45,017 nt of DNA from Acidobacteriota bacterium (GTDB taxonomy: Bacteria; Acidobacteriota; Terriglobia; Terriglobales; SCQP01). The translations under genes and the position numbers were made by a program. The DNA is taken from the NCBI GenBank assembly GCA_021826505.1, contig JAKAZV010000007.1:1-45017 (forward strand), written 5' to 3'. Below the pieces are notes generated by a model, which was given only the letters and a program-made list of their open reading frames with translations, had not been told where the DNA came from and searched no databases. This document shows, in pieces, positions 35,227-42,822 of the stretch; position 1 is the first letter of the stretch, and every line of letters starts with the position of its first letter.

Positions 35227-36564
35227 TCAGCCGCGCAGCACGCTGACGGCATAAAACAACCCCGCGCCGAGCAGGGCCAGCACCACCAGCAGTGTGGCCA
35301 GGTTCAGGCCGCGGCTGGCTCGCGCTTCGCCAATCACCTGGCGGTCATTGACCAGCAGATACAGAAACAGCAGCGCCGGCGGCATGGCCAGCACGGCGAT
35401 CACGTTGACGATCAGAACCATGGTTTCGAGCGGCATGCCGGGAATCAGAACGATGGCGGCGGCAACCGCCGCGCCGGCCAGCAACACCCCGTAAAAAGTG
35501 CCGCCTTCGCGGAAGGGCTGATTCAGGCTATGGGGACGGTGCAGAACTTCCCCCAGCGCGTAGGCCGAGGAAGTGGCAATCGCAATGGCGGCCAGCAGTC
35601 CGGCGTCAAAAATAGCGAAGGCGAACAGGCCGGCGCCCCAGCCGCCCAGCCAGGGCCGCAGCGCCTGGGCAAACTGCGCGGCCTGATAATGCGCCCACGG
35701 CATGGGATGGGCGTGCAAGGGAGCGGTGATGATGATGGTGGCGCAGGCGGCTAGCGCGGCCAGCGTCGCGCCCAGCAGGGTGTCGAACCTGCCCAGGCCG
35801 ATATCCTGCGGCGTCAGTCCTTTATCCACCACCGCGCCTTGCTGAAAAAACAGCATCCAGGGCGTGACCGTGGCTCCGATATCGGCCACCAGAATCAGCC
35901 AGGTTTGATTATTCCAGCGGCTGGGCATGGGCTGCCAGGTCAGGAATGCGTGTCCCGCCGCGCCCCAGGAGGGATGGCTGAAAATGGCGATGGGAATAAA
36001 CAGCAGATTGCCGGCGGCGAGCATCAGCGTCAGCCGCTCCCAGGTCCAATATCGCCCGGTCATGACCACGCCGGCCAGCACCAGAAAGGCGCCGCCCACG
36101 GCGATGATGGGAGAAATGCCGAAGTAGCCGAGGCCCGCGCGCACGCCGATGAACTCGGCGATCAAGGTCAGAAAATTTCCCAGCAGCAAATCGCCGAGGG
36201 CGAACCAGCCCCAAAACGAGCCGAAGCGGTCGAAGATCAGCTCCGCATGGCCGCGATGACAGGCGGCGCCGAGGCGCACCGTCATTTCCTGCACCACGAA
36301 GGCCATGACGAAGGTGAGGACGATGAAGGGGAGAAAAAATCCGATGCCGAATTGAGCCCCGGTGGCGGAATAGGCGAGCATGCTGGGAGCGTCGTTTTCC
36401 CCCAGCATGACCAGAATGCCCGGCCCGATCAGCAGCCATAACAGCCAGAGCCGGTTCCAGCCGCCCCGTCCGCCGCGCGCCCGCAGCACGCGCAGGCGGT
36501 CAAAGGCGCGGTCGCGGTCTTCATGCGTGATCGCCGGCACGGGGCCGGGAGGCGTGGGCTGCAT
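35227..36564 (-). CDS. Nramp-family metal-ion transporter with atypical motifs
   Basis: 445 residues with about 11 membrane helices. Nramp features are visible: the helix 1 region LIGPGILVMLGENDAPSML, a conserved loop VVQEMTVRLGAACHRGHAEL, and the helix 6 region VADIGATVTPWMLFFQQGA, which resembles the Nramp TM6 neighbourhood. However, the canonical helix 1 metal motif DPGN is replaced by ENDAP (residues about 56-60), and the helix 6 Met-Pro-His is replaced by TVTPW. The metal and coupling ion may therefore differ from the Mn2+/Fe2+ and proton use of MntH; Nramp-related Mg2+ transporters also show altered motifs. It follows the zinc-ribbon gene by 47 bp and precedes a one-helix protein by 42 bp, probably in one transcript. 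Confidence 0.85.
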   Translation of the reverse strand: MQPTPPGPVPAITHEDRDRAFDRLRVLRARGGRGGWNRLWLLWLLIGPGILVMLGENDAPSMLAYSATGAQFGIGFFLPFIVLTFVMAFVVQEMTVRLGAACHRGHAELIFDRFGSFWGWFALGDLLLGNFLTLIAEFIGVRAGLGYFGISPIIAVGGAFLVLAGVVMTGRYWTWERLTLMLAAGNLLFIPIAIFSHPSWGAAGHAFLTWQPMPSRWNNQTWLILVADIGATVTPWMLFFQQGAVVDKGLTPQDIGLGRFDTLLGATLAALAACATIIITAPLHAHPMPWAHYQAAQFAQALRPWLGGWGAGLFAFAIFDAGLLAAIAIATSSAYALGEVLHRPHSLNQPFREGGTFYGVLLAGAAVAAAIVLIPGMPLETMVLIVNVIAVLAMPPALLFLYLLVNDRQVIGEARASRGLNLATLLVVLALLGAGLFYAVSVLRG

Positions 36565-36611
36565 GGTTCTATCATATCGGGACGCAGCCGGCCCCAGAAT
36601 GCTAGCCCGGT

Positions 36612-36905
36612 CTAGAACTTAAATAGCTGATCGAGCTTTTTACGCGCATCCGAGCTGGCGTCAGCGCGCGGAGAGGCCGCCCCAGCCCCCGCCAGCGGAG
36701 AAAAATAATCGCAATAGTTGTTGCGGTCTTTGGCGCGCACCCATTCCGCCTGGGTTTCGCGGCATTCGTTATGGCGCGTGGGGTCGAAATGGCGGCAGGC
36801 GCGGCAGACATGCAGGTCGGCGTCACAGCCGGCGCAGACGGCGCGCGTGGCGATTTTTTCACCCGTTCGCAGGGCTGCTTCCTGCCCGCATTTCCAGCAG
36901 TTCAT
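36612..36905 (-). CDS. Zinc-ribbon-like cysteine-rich small protein
   Basis: 97 residues with nine cysteines: the N-terminal pair MNCWKCG, then CAGCDADLHVCRACRHFDP, a Cys in NECRE and one in NYCDYF. The spacing C-x2-C ... C-x2-C ... C-x2-C suggests two zinc knuckles. The C-terminal third is a low-complexity Ala/Gly linker ending in a short charged helix (ARKKLDQLFKF). No catalytic residues. It begins 4 bp after the UvrC-like gene and is followed by the Nramp-like transporter, so the three are probably one operon. Function unknown; a nucleic-acid or protein-binding role is the usual guess for such ribbons. Confidence 0.75.
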   Translation of the reverse strand: MNCWKCGQEAALRTGEKIATRAVCAGCDADLHVCRACRHFDPTRHNECRETQAEWVRAKDRNNYCDYFSPLAGAGAASPRADASSDARKKLDQLFKF

Positions 36906-36909
36906 ATCC

Positions 36910-38055
36910 CTACTTTAAATCGGATTCGCTTTCGGCCGCGTGGCGGGCTTTCCCTGTAGCGGCGGCCCTCCGGCGCAGGCATGCCATCAGGCGCGCCGGC
37001 GGAGCGGTTTCCTCGATGGGCCAGTCCAGCCAATCGCCGACGCGGCGCGCGCGGCGCATCCAGCGCAGCAGCAGCGCGGCATGATCGGCGCGCTGGGCAA
37101 ATGCCGGCATGGGCAAAGATTCCAAAGCCGACAAGGCGGCCAAAACCGTCTGCGGTTCGGCTGCGGCGTCCAGGCAGGACGGCCCGCGCAGGGCGGCATT
37201 CTGCCAGAGAAAAATCTGGCCGGAGCGGGGCTGATCGGCCGGCCCGGGCAGCAGCAGCACGGCCCGCGCCGCGGCCGTGGCGGCGATGGCGGGCAGGCGG
37301 CGATGCAGGGTCTGCAGGCGTTGCCAGCGCTGGTGAATCGCCGCCGCGCGTTCGAAGTCGCAGTCCTGGCTGCAGGCTTCGCGCTCCCGGATCAAATGCT
37401 CGAGCAGCGAGGCGCCGCGGCTGGCGAAATTTTCCCGCATGCGCCTGACCAGTCCGGCATAGTCTTCGCGGCTGCAGCCGAAGTTACAGGGCGCGGGGCA
37501 GAGCTTGACCTCGGAAAAAACGCATCCGGGAAAGTCCGCATCCGGGTTCAAATCCGGCTGGCAGCGGCGCAGATGAATTTCATCCAGCCAGGCTTCGGCC
37601 AACCGCCGGGCCCCGGCCGGCGAGGGCAGCGGGCCAAACAGCAGCGGCTGGACTCGCGCGGCGGAGCGGGGAATTTTTCGGGTCAGGGTCAGCCGCGGAA
37701 ATTCGTTATCCAGAGTGAGCTTGAGGTAAACCGGGCGGCGCAGGCGCAGGCGGCGGCGGTAATCGCCGGGAAATTCGCGGCGCAAGTTCTGATACAGCAG
37801 CCATTGGGCTTCCCAGCCGCTGCCGGCCAGTTGGTATTCCAGCGCCGTTGCTTGGGCGCGCAGATCGAGTTGGCGCGGCGGGGCGTCGGCCGTCTCCGCC
37901 GCCGGCGCCAGATACCGCTCCAGCCGGCGGCGCAGATTGGCGGTCTGGCCCAGCAGCGGTTCTCCCCCATGCAGGCGCAGGGTATAGACGGCCCGCGCCT
38001 CCGGCAAGCGCTTCAGCCAGTCCGGATCGTGCGGGTCATAGTCCAGCCGCGGCAT
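36910..38055 (-). CDS. UvrC N-terminal-like GIY-YIG/UVR protein (Cho-like)
   Basis: 381 residues. Residues about 20-110 form a GIY-YIG nuclease fold (RAVYTLRLHGGEPLLGQTAN with LRRRLERYL, and EAQWLLYQNLRREFP carrying the expected Glu). A middle region with CVFSEVKLCPAPCNFGC matches the conserved Cys region of UvrC. A UVR motif follows at about 225-265 (LIREREACSQDCDFERAAAI). The RNase H-like endonuclease and helix-hairpin-helix domains of full UvrC are missing, so it resembles the Cho/stand-alone UvrC-N type that makes only the 3' incision. It is probably an accessory nucleotide-excision nuclease. First gene of a leftward cluster with the zinc-ribbon and transporter genes; divergent from the BON gene. 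Confidence 0.82.
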   Translation of the reverse strand: MPRLDYDPHDPDWLKRLPEARAVYTLRLHGGEPLLGQTANLRRRLERYLAPAAETADAPPRQLDLRAQATALEYQLAGSGWEAQWLLYQNLRREFPGDYRRRLRLRRPVYLKLTLDNEFPRLTLTRKIPRSAARVQPLLFGPLPSPAGARRLAEAWLDEIHLRRCQPDLNPDADFPGCVFSEVKLCPAPCNFGCSREDYAGLVRRMRENFASRGASLLEHLIREREACSQDCDFERAAAIHQRWQRLQTLHRRLPAIAATAAARAVLLLPGPADQPRSGQIFLWQNAALRGPSCLDAAAEPQTVLAALSALESLPMPAFAQRADHAALLLRWMRRARRVGDWLDWPIEETAPPARLMACLRRRAAATGKARHAAESESDLK

Positions 38056-38190
38056 AGCTCAAATGTATTATGCAAACGGATGCCGCCGGGAATCTTCTGC
38101 CGCGGCATCGCCGGATTGGGCCATCCCAATTTGTCAGGATGCCGGGGCCCCAAATCGCGATAAAATGGCTGGGAAAGGGCAATTCTTTCT

Positions 38191-38484
38191 ATGAATTCAA
38201 CGTCCATTCGCCGCGGCATATTGCTGTTGATCTGTGCGCCGGTGCTGGCGTGGGGTTTTCAGGCCGGCAACCGGATCATACACGACAAAATCAAGGCCGA
38301 TTTGCAAAAGTATAAAGCGCTGGCCGCGATTTCGGTCACCGTGGATCAACAGGAAGTCGTGCTCACTGGAACCGTGGCCTCGGCCAAACTGCAGAAACAA
38401 GCCGGCCGGATTGCCCGCATGGATGCGCCGGGCATGCGGCTGCTGAACTACATCGCCGTCCAGAGAAAACATTCCAAGCCCTAA
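38191..38484 (+). CDS. Small secreted BON-domain protein
   Basis: 97 residues with a signal peptide (ILLLICAPVLAWGFQ). The mature part is a single BON domain: helix KIKADLQKYKAL, strand AISVTVDQQEVVLTGTV, helix KLQKQAGRIARM and strand LNYIAVQ. BON domains bind phospholipids or periplasmic partners; proteins of this type are often osmotic-shock or outer-membrane associated. A purine-rich GGGAAAGGG lies about 12 nt before the ATG, and a TAAAAT possible -10 is at 38161-38166. It stands alone, divergent from the UvrC-like gene. Confidence 0.8.
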   Translation: MNSTSIRRGILLLICAPVLAWGFQAGNRIIHDKIKADLQKYKALAAISVTVDQQEVVLTGTVASAKLQKQAGRIARMDAPGMRLLNYIAVQRKHSKP

Positions 38485-38614
38485 GCGCGCCAGCCGCTTT
38501 GCTTCGGCATGGCCACGCCGGCCGCATGATAAACTAAAGACGTTACATTAGGCTGGCGCCCATCCGGGTTTCATCATTAATGTATAGTTCTCTCCCGCAC
38601 ACAGGTTTCTAACC

Positions 38615-39430
38615 ATGTTCTGGCTATGGGCAACGCTCTACGTACTGTTCTTTTTTCAGCTGTCGGCGATTTTTACCACTGTATATCTGCACCGCGCGGC
38701 CACGCACAAGGCGCTGACGCTGAACCCGGTGGTGGAGTTGCTGATGCGGGCGGAGCTGTGGCTCTACACCGGAATCGTGACTCGGGAGTGGGTGGCAGTG
38801 CACCGCAAACACCACCATTTCACCGATGTGCCAGGCGATCCCCACAGCCCCTATATTGAAGGCCTGTGGGAAATCATCATTGGCAATCCCTGGTATTACA
38901 AACGCGAAGCTGGGCATAAGGAAACCATCGAGCATTACGCCAAAGACATTCCCAGCCGCTGGCATGACCGCCTGTTTCTGGACAACGGCATGATGGGTAT
39001 CTTGATTGGCCTGGGTTTGACCATGGGGTTTGTGCGCTGGCTCAGCCCGGGCCACGCCTGGTGGTACGCCGCGGCGCTGGGGCTGGGCCTCTACTTAACG
39101 CAGGCCATTTTATACATTCTGGCCAATGCCTTGATCAACGGCGCCTGCCACGCCCTGGGCTACAAAAATTTCAGCAACACGGCCACCAACCTGCGCTGGG
39201 TGGCCTGGCTTTCGGCGGGCGAAGGCTTGCACAACAATCACCATCAGTTTCCCAGCGCCAGCAAGCTGAGCATGCGGAAAACGGAAGTGGATCCGGGCTG
39301 GCCGGTGATCCGGCTTCTGCGCAAGCTCTCACTGGCGCAGGTAAAGCCGCTGCCGGAGGCGGCCATCGCGCGGCAGAGCTCCGCAATTGGACAAATCCCC
39401 GAGCTGGCGGCGGAAGAAGCGGCACAGTAA
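38615..39430 (+). CDS. Acyl-CoA delta-9-type fatty-acid desaturase
   Basis: 271 residues. All three histidine boxes of the membrane di-iron desaturases are present: HRAATH (residues 26-31), HRKHH in EWVAVHRKHHHFTDVPGDPH, and HNNHH in GEGLHNNHHQFP. Two pairs of membrane helices flank them (WATLYVLFFFQLSAIFTTVY; YAAALGLGLYLTQAILYILA). The pattern matches DesC/stearoyl-CoA desaturase-type enzymes that insert a cis double bond into saturated acyl chains, adjusting membrane fluidity. The C-terminal 30 residues are a hydrophilic Ala/Glu-rich tail. The electron donor is not encoded nearby. A short GC stem after the stop may help termination. No strong ribosome-binding site. Confidence 0.9.
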   Translation: MFWLWATLYVLFFFQLSAIFTTVYLHRAATHKALTLNPVVELLMRAELWLYTGIVTREWVAVHRKHHHFTDVPGDPHSPYIEGLWEIIIGNPWYYKREAGHKETIEHYAKDIPSRWHDRLFLDNGMMGILIGLGLTMGFVRWLSPGHAWWYAAALGLGLYLTQAILYILANALINGACHALGYKNFSNTATNLRWVAWLSAGEGLHNNHHQFPSASKLSMRKTEVDPGWPVIRLLRKLSLAQVKPLPEAAIARQSSAIGQIPELAAEEAAQ

Positions 39431-39449
39431 GCCGGCGCATTTCATAAAC

Positions 39450-39463
39450 CCGGCTACGGCCGG
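39450..39463 (+). terminator. Weak hairpin after the desaturase gene
   Basis: CCGGC-TACG-GCCGG is a 5-bp stem with a 4-nt loop, 20 bp after the stop codon. It is followed by ACATTTACG rather than a T-tract. Confidence 0.35.
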
Positions 39464-39486
39464 ACATTTACGAAAAGATTTCTCCT

Positions 39487-39508
39487 AAAAAAATGCGGCT
39501 GCGCCGCA
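39487..39508 (-). terminator. Intrinsic terminator on the minus strand (copy 3 of the recurring hairpin)
   Basis: On the minus strand TGCGGC-GCA-GCCGCA is followed by T7. It stands 19 bp after the stop codon of the decayed TolB-like gene and was probably its terminator, surviving the gene. Confidence 0.65.
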
Positions 39509-39527
39509 CTGTCTGCGCGTGCCGTCT

Positions 39528-39840
39528 TTAACGCAGTATCCAGCGCACGCTGTAAATTTCATCCAGGCCATGCAGGCGAGTGACCAGCGGACGGTTGTGG
39601 CCGTCCAAACCGCGCCAGCCCCGGGCTGAGTGGCCAGAACTTGCTGCCCATCGGGCGAGATGGCCTGCAAATATAAATCGGGTAACAGTGCGGCCAAAGG
39701 CAGCGGCGTACCCTCCCTCCAGACCGGTGTACATGAGCGTGTGGCTGGCCTGGGTTTGTTCAGCGAAATAGATGCGCAGGCCATCACTGAACAAAGGCAA
39801 CGGGTATTCGCGGCCAATTCGGGGTCAGGGATGGCTGAAT
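39528..39840 (-). pseudogene. Decayed TolB/WD40-like propeller gene fragment
   Basis: Pieces of one protein lie in two minus-strand frames. One frame gives YPLPLFSDGLRIYFAEQ and TLMYTGLEGG, the second continues LPLAALLPDLYLQAISPDGQ, and the first frame resumes with GLDGHNRPLVTRLHGLDEIY up to a stop at 39528. The joins need frameshifts near 39712 and 39605. The pattern (SDG-x-RIYF, then ISPDG) is the WD40-like/PD40 beta-propeller seen in acidobacterial winged-helix-TolB proteins of several hundred residues, so only a middle piece is left. Sequence up to about 39975 may be further remnant (KTPVQGYRFTAPVTPIL). Nothing else is seen between here and the PEGA gene except its leader hairpin. Confidence 0.6.
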
Positions 39841-40130
39841 TCGGGACGGAATCAGACGCAATTTTATCCCCGGCTTCTGACGCCAGGATGGGCGTGACCG
39901 GAGCGGTGAAGCGGTAGCCCTGAACCGGGGTTTTGGCTTGAATCGTGCCGTCTGTAGGCATAGGCGACTTTGTAATGGCCGGTGAGAGTGAAGTATACGG
40001 CAAAGCAATAAAGCAAGCGATCACTGTAAATGGTTGATATTAAGGAATTTACTGAGTGAGATTGCGGGGCCCGTAAATATTTTTCAATCAAGCAACTCTC
40101 TATTGACCCACGGCTGACTCACCCCCCATT

Positions 40131-40169
40131 CTCATCTCCGCAATGGGAAATACCCTTGCGGGAGATGAG
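40131..40169 (+). promoter_or_regulatory. Leader hairpin next to the PEGA gene ribosome-binding site
   Basis: CTCATCTCCGC (40131-40141) pairs with GCGGGAGATGAG (40158-40169), 11 bp with one bulged base, around a 16-nt loop. The right arm runs into the ribosome-binding site GAGGAGAA just before the ATG at 40180. Confidence 0.5.
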
Positions 40170-40179
40170 GAGAACAACC

Positions 40180-40971
40180 ATGAAATGCCATTCCATATTG
40201 CGCTGGGCGGCCTGCCTGGCGTTTTGCAGCGCCTTAGCCTGGGGTCAAGCCGGAACCTTGCCGGAAGGAACGCCGATCACGGTCCGGCTGGATCAGAGCC
40301 TGTCGTCGGCGAGCGCGCATAAAGGCGATCCGGTTAGCCTGTCGGTGCTGGAGCCAGTGCGGGTGAATGGCGTGGAGGTGATCGCGCCGGGGGAGTCGGT
40401 TTATGGCGAAGTGCTGAAAGCCAAAAAGAAAGGACATTTTGGCCATGCCGGGCAACTGGATTTTTCGATTGAAAAAGTACAAACCATGGCCGGGGACTGG
40501 ATTCCACTGCGCTACACCGCGCACCGGGAAAAAGGGCAGGGGCATGGCATGTCCACGGGGATCTTGACCGGAGTGCTGGCGGTGGCTTTCTGGCCGGCGG
40601 CGCCTTTCATGCTGCTACGGCATGGCAATGACATTACGGTGCCGGAAGGCCGGCATTTCAACGTGTTCACCGATGCGCCCTATCAACTGCCCGCGCCCAT
40701 CGCCGCACCCGCCACGGGCCCCGTGGCGCCCGCGCCAGTGGCGGCGGTCCCGGCGGCCGCCACCGCTACAGGAACGGCAATGGTGGCGATCAATTCAGCC
40801 CATCCTGGCGATGAGATTGATCTCGATGGCGGCTATGTCGGCGATACGCCGGCGAATTTGAAATTACCGGCGGGGATGCATGAAATCGAAATCAAGCACA
40901 ACGGCCGGGTGTGGGAACGCAAGCTGAACGTTATGGCGGGCAGCTCCTTGAGTATTGATGCCAAGCCATAG
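40180..40971 (+). CDS. Secreted PEGA-domain protein
   Basis: 263 residues from the ATG at 40180, with GAGGAGAA 6-7 nt upstream; an ATG at 40156 is less likely because it lies inside the leader hairpin. A signal peptide (AACLAFCSALAWGQA) leads into a beta-rich domain (TLPEGTPITVRLDQSLSSAS through VQTMAGDWIPLRYT). A hydrophobic segment (STGILTGVLAVAFWPAAPFM) and a Pro/Ala linker (about 175-205) follow. The C-terminal 65 residues are a PEGA domain (HPGDEIDLDGGYVGDTPANL, LPAGMHEIEIKHNGRVW), a small beta-sandwich found in envelope proteins. Role unknown; surface binding or envelope structure is the usual suggestion. It is a single gene, flanked on both sides by decayed genes. Confidence 0.82.
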   Translation: MKCHSILRWAACLAFCSALAWGQAGTLPEGTPITVRLDQSLSSASAHKGDPVSLSVLEPVRVNGVEVIAPGESVYGEVLKAKKKGHFGHAGQLDFSIEKVQTMAGDWIPLRYTAHREKGQGHGMSTGILTGVLAVAFWPAAPFMLLRHGNDITVPEGRHFNVFTDAPYQLPAPIAAPATGPVAPAPVAAVPAAATATGTAMVAINSAHPGDEIDLDGGYVGDTPANLKLPAGMHEIEIKHNGRVWERKLNVMAGSSLSIDAKP

Positions 40972-41013
40972 ATCACTCCTGAATTGAGCAAACTCATCCC
41001 GGGGAAAAATATC

Positions 41014-41263
41014 ATGGGCCGCATCATCCTTCAATTGCCTGGCTTCAGTCTGGTGATTGCAATGGGCTTATTTTGGGCCGGCTGTGCGCACGGCTCTTCC
41101 TGACTCTTCACCCTCAACCCCGGCTGGCAATCCCACGCCGGCGATCACCCCGCTTGCCACAAGGCGGCCTCAAGATTTGCGGCGTGCGTTTGGCTCCCTA
41201 TCATTTGTAGAAAAGAATTTGTTTCACCACAGCCTAAAAGCGGCTGTGCCGCCAATCGCGTAA
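41014..41263 (+). pseudogene. Remnant of a lipoprotein gene
   Basis: An ATG at 41014, behind GGGGAAAA, opens a 29-residue frame (MGRIILQLPGFSLVIAMGLF, then WAGCAHGSS) that looks like a lipoprotein signal with the lipidated Cys in WAGC. It stops at 41103. In the +1 frame the sequence continues with DSSPSTPAGNPTPAITPLA, the Pro/Thr spacer that follows the Cys in many acidobacterial lipoproteins. A single frameshift near 41095 would join them. After about 41170 no further homology can be seen and the frame ends at 41263. This fills the 303-bp gap before the carboxyltransferase. Confidence 0.45.
41236..41252. repeat. A-tract hairpin, copy 4 of the recurring intergenic motif
   Basis: AAAA followed by GCGGC-TGT-GCCGC, a perfect 5-bp stem, 23 bp before the carboxyltransferase start. 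Only one base in the 13-bp core differs from each of copies 1, 2 and 3. Confidence 0.45.
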
Positions 41264-41266
41264 ACT
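41261..41266 (+). promoter_or_regulatory. Candidate -10 box for the carboxyltransferase gene
   Basis: TAAACT ends 8 nt before the ATG at 41275 and there is no Shine-Dalgarno sequence, the same layout as at dus and the thioredoxin gene. No -35 is identified. Confidence 0.25.
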
Positions 41267-41274
41267 GACACCTG

Positions 41275-42822
41275 ATGTCCCATCAGGCCGAAATCGAGCG
41301 CCGGAAAAAACGCGCCGCCCAGGGAGGAGGCGCCGCCCGTCAGGCGGCGCGCCAGGCGCCGGGCCGGCTGTCGGCGCGCGAGCGCATCGAGTTTCTGCTT
41401 GATGATTCCAGCTTTGAGGAATGGGATCAGCTGATTGAGCACCGGGCGACCGCTTTTGGCCTCGCCCACCAGCGCATTCCCGGCGATGGCGTTCTGGGCG
41501 GCGTGGGCCGGGTGGAGGGCCGCACGGTTTTTGTCTTTGCCCAGGACTTCACCGTCTTTGGCGGCTCGCTCTCGGAAGCCAACGCGGCCAAAATCTGCAA
41601 GCTCATGGACGCCGCCCTGCGCGTGGGCGCGCCCATGATCGGCCTCAACGACAGCGGCGGCGCCCGCATTCAGGAGGGCGTGGCCGCGCTCGCCGGCTAT
41701 GCCGACATTTTTCTCCGCAATACCCTGGCCAGCGGCGTCATTCCCCAGCTTTCCGCCATTCTCGGCCCCTGCGCCGGCGGTGCGGTCTATTCGCCCGCCA
41801 TCACCGACTTCATCTTCATGGTCGAGCGTGAATCCCACATGTTCGTCACCGGCCCCGATGTCATCGCCGCCGTCACCCATGAACAAGTGGATAAGGAAGC
41901 GCTGGGCGGGGCCGATACTCATAACCGCCTCAGCGGAGTGGCGCATTTTCAGGCCGCCGATGACCGCGACTGCCTCCGCCAGATGCGCGCCCTGCTCGGC
42001 TATCTTCCCTCCAATAACCAGGAAGATCCGCCCCGCCGCGCGGCCGCCGACCCCGCCGGGCGTGAAGCGCCCGCGCTCGAAACGCTGGTGCCCGCCGCGG
42101 GGCATCAGCCGTATGATGTCCGCGCCGCCCTGCGCGGCGTGGCCGATGATGGCGAGTTGCTTGAAATCCAGGAACACTTCGCGCCCAACCTGGTCATCGG
42201 CTTTGCCCGGCTGGCCGGCCGCCCGGTGGGAATGGTGGCCAATCAGCCGGCGCATCTGGCCGGCGTGCTCGATATAGACGCCAGCGACAAGGGCGCCCGC
42301 TTTGTGCGTTTTTGCGATGCCTTCAACCTGCCGCTGATCACCTGGGTGGATGTGCCGGGGTTTCTGCCCGGCGTGCAACAGGAACTCGGCGGCATCATCC
42401 GCCACGGCGCCAAGCTGCTGTTTGCCTATGCCGAGGCCACGGTGCCTAAAATCACCGTCACCCTGCGCAAGGCCTACGGCGGCGCGTATTGCGTCATGGC
42501 CTCGAAGCACTTGCGCACCGATTTGAACTACGCCTGGCCCACCGCCGAAATTGCGGTCATGGGCGCCGAAGGCGCCGTGCGCGTGCTCTACCGCAAGGAA
42601 CTCCAGGCGTTGGATGAGGCCGCCCGCGCCGCCCAGGAAAAAGCCCGCATTGAGGAATACCGCGCCCACTTCGCCAATCCCTTCGTGGCGCTCGAGCGCG
42701 GCTATCTCGATGCCGTCATCGCGCCGCGCCAGACCCGCCAGCACCTGATCCGCGGCCTGGAGTGGCTGCAGAACAAGCGCGCCGCGCTGCCTCCCAAAAA
42801 GCACGGCAATATACCGCTCTGA
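41275..42822 (+). CDS. Acyl-CoA carboxylase carboxyltransferase (propionyl/methylcrotonyl-CoA type)
   Basis: 515 residues. This is the biotin-dependent carboxyltransferase beta subunit that transfers CO2 from carboxybiotin to an acyl-CoA, most often propionyl-CoA. Two crotonase-fold halves are visible. The N-terminal half has FVFAQDFTVFGGSLSEANAA, GLNDSGGARIQEGVAALAGY and LGPCAGGAVYSPAITDFIF, the oxyanion-hole and CoA-contact segments. The C-terminal half has ITWVDVPGFLPGVQQELGGI, IRHGAKLLFAYAEATVPKIT and LRKAYGGAYCVMASKHL. Length and motifs are normal for PccB/AccD5. The biotin carboxylase/carrier subunit is not in the window. The next gene, a GH2, is 152 bp downstream and unrelated; that gap shows only a possible -10 (TACCAT, 42946-42951). 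Confidence 0.93.
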   Translation: MSHQAEIERRKKRAAQGGGAARQAARQAPGRLSARERIEFLLDDSSFEEWDQLIEHRATAFGLAHQRIPGDGVLGGVGRVEGRTVFVFAQDFTVFGGSLSEANAAKICKLMDAALRVGAPMIGLNDSGGARIQEGVAALAGYADIFLRNTLASGVIPQLSAILGPCAGGAVYSPAITDFIFMVERESHMFVTGPDVIAAVTHEQVDKEALGGADTHNRLSGVAHFQAADDRDCLRQMRALLGYLPSNNQEDPPRRAAADPAGREAPALETLVPAAGHQPYDVRAALRGVADDGELLEIQEHFAPNLVIGFARLAGRPVGMVANQPAHLAGVLDIDASDKGARFVRFCDAFNLPLITWVDVPGFLPGVQQELGGIIRHGAKLLFAYAEATVPKITVTLRKAYGGAYCVMASKHLRTDLNYAWPTAEIAVMGAEGAVRVLYRKELQALDEAARAAQEKARIEEYRAHFANPFVALERGYLDAVIAPRQTRQHLIRGLEWLQNKRAALPPKKHGNIPL

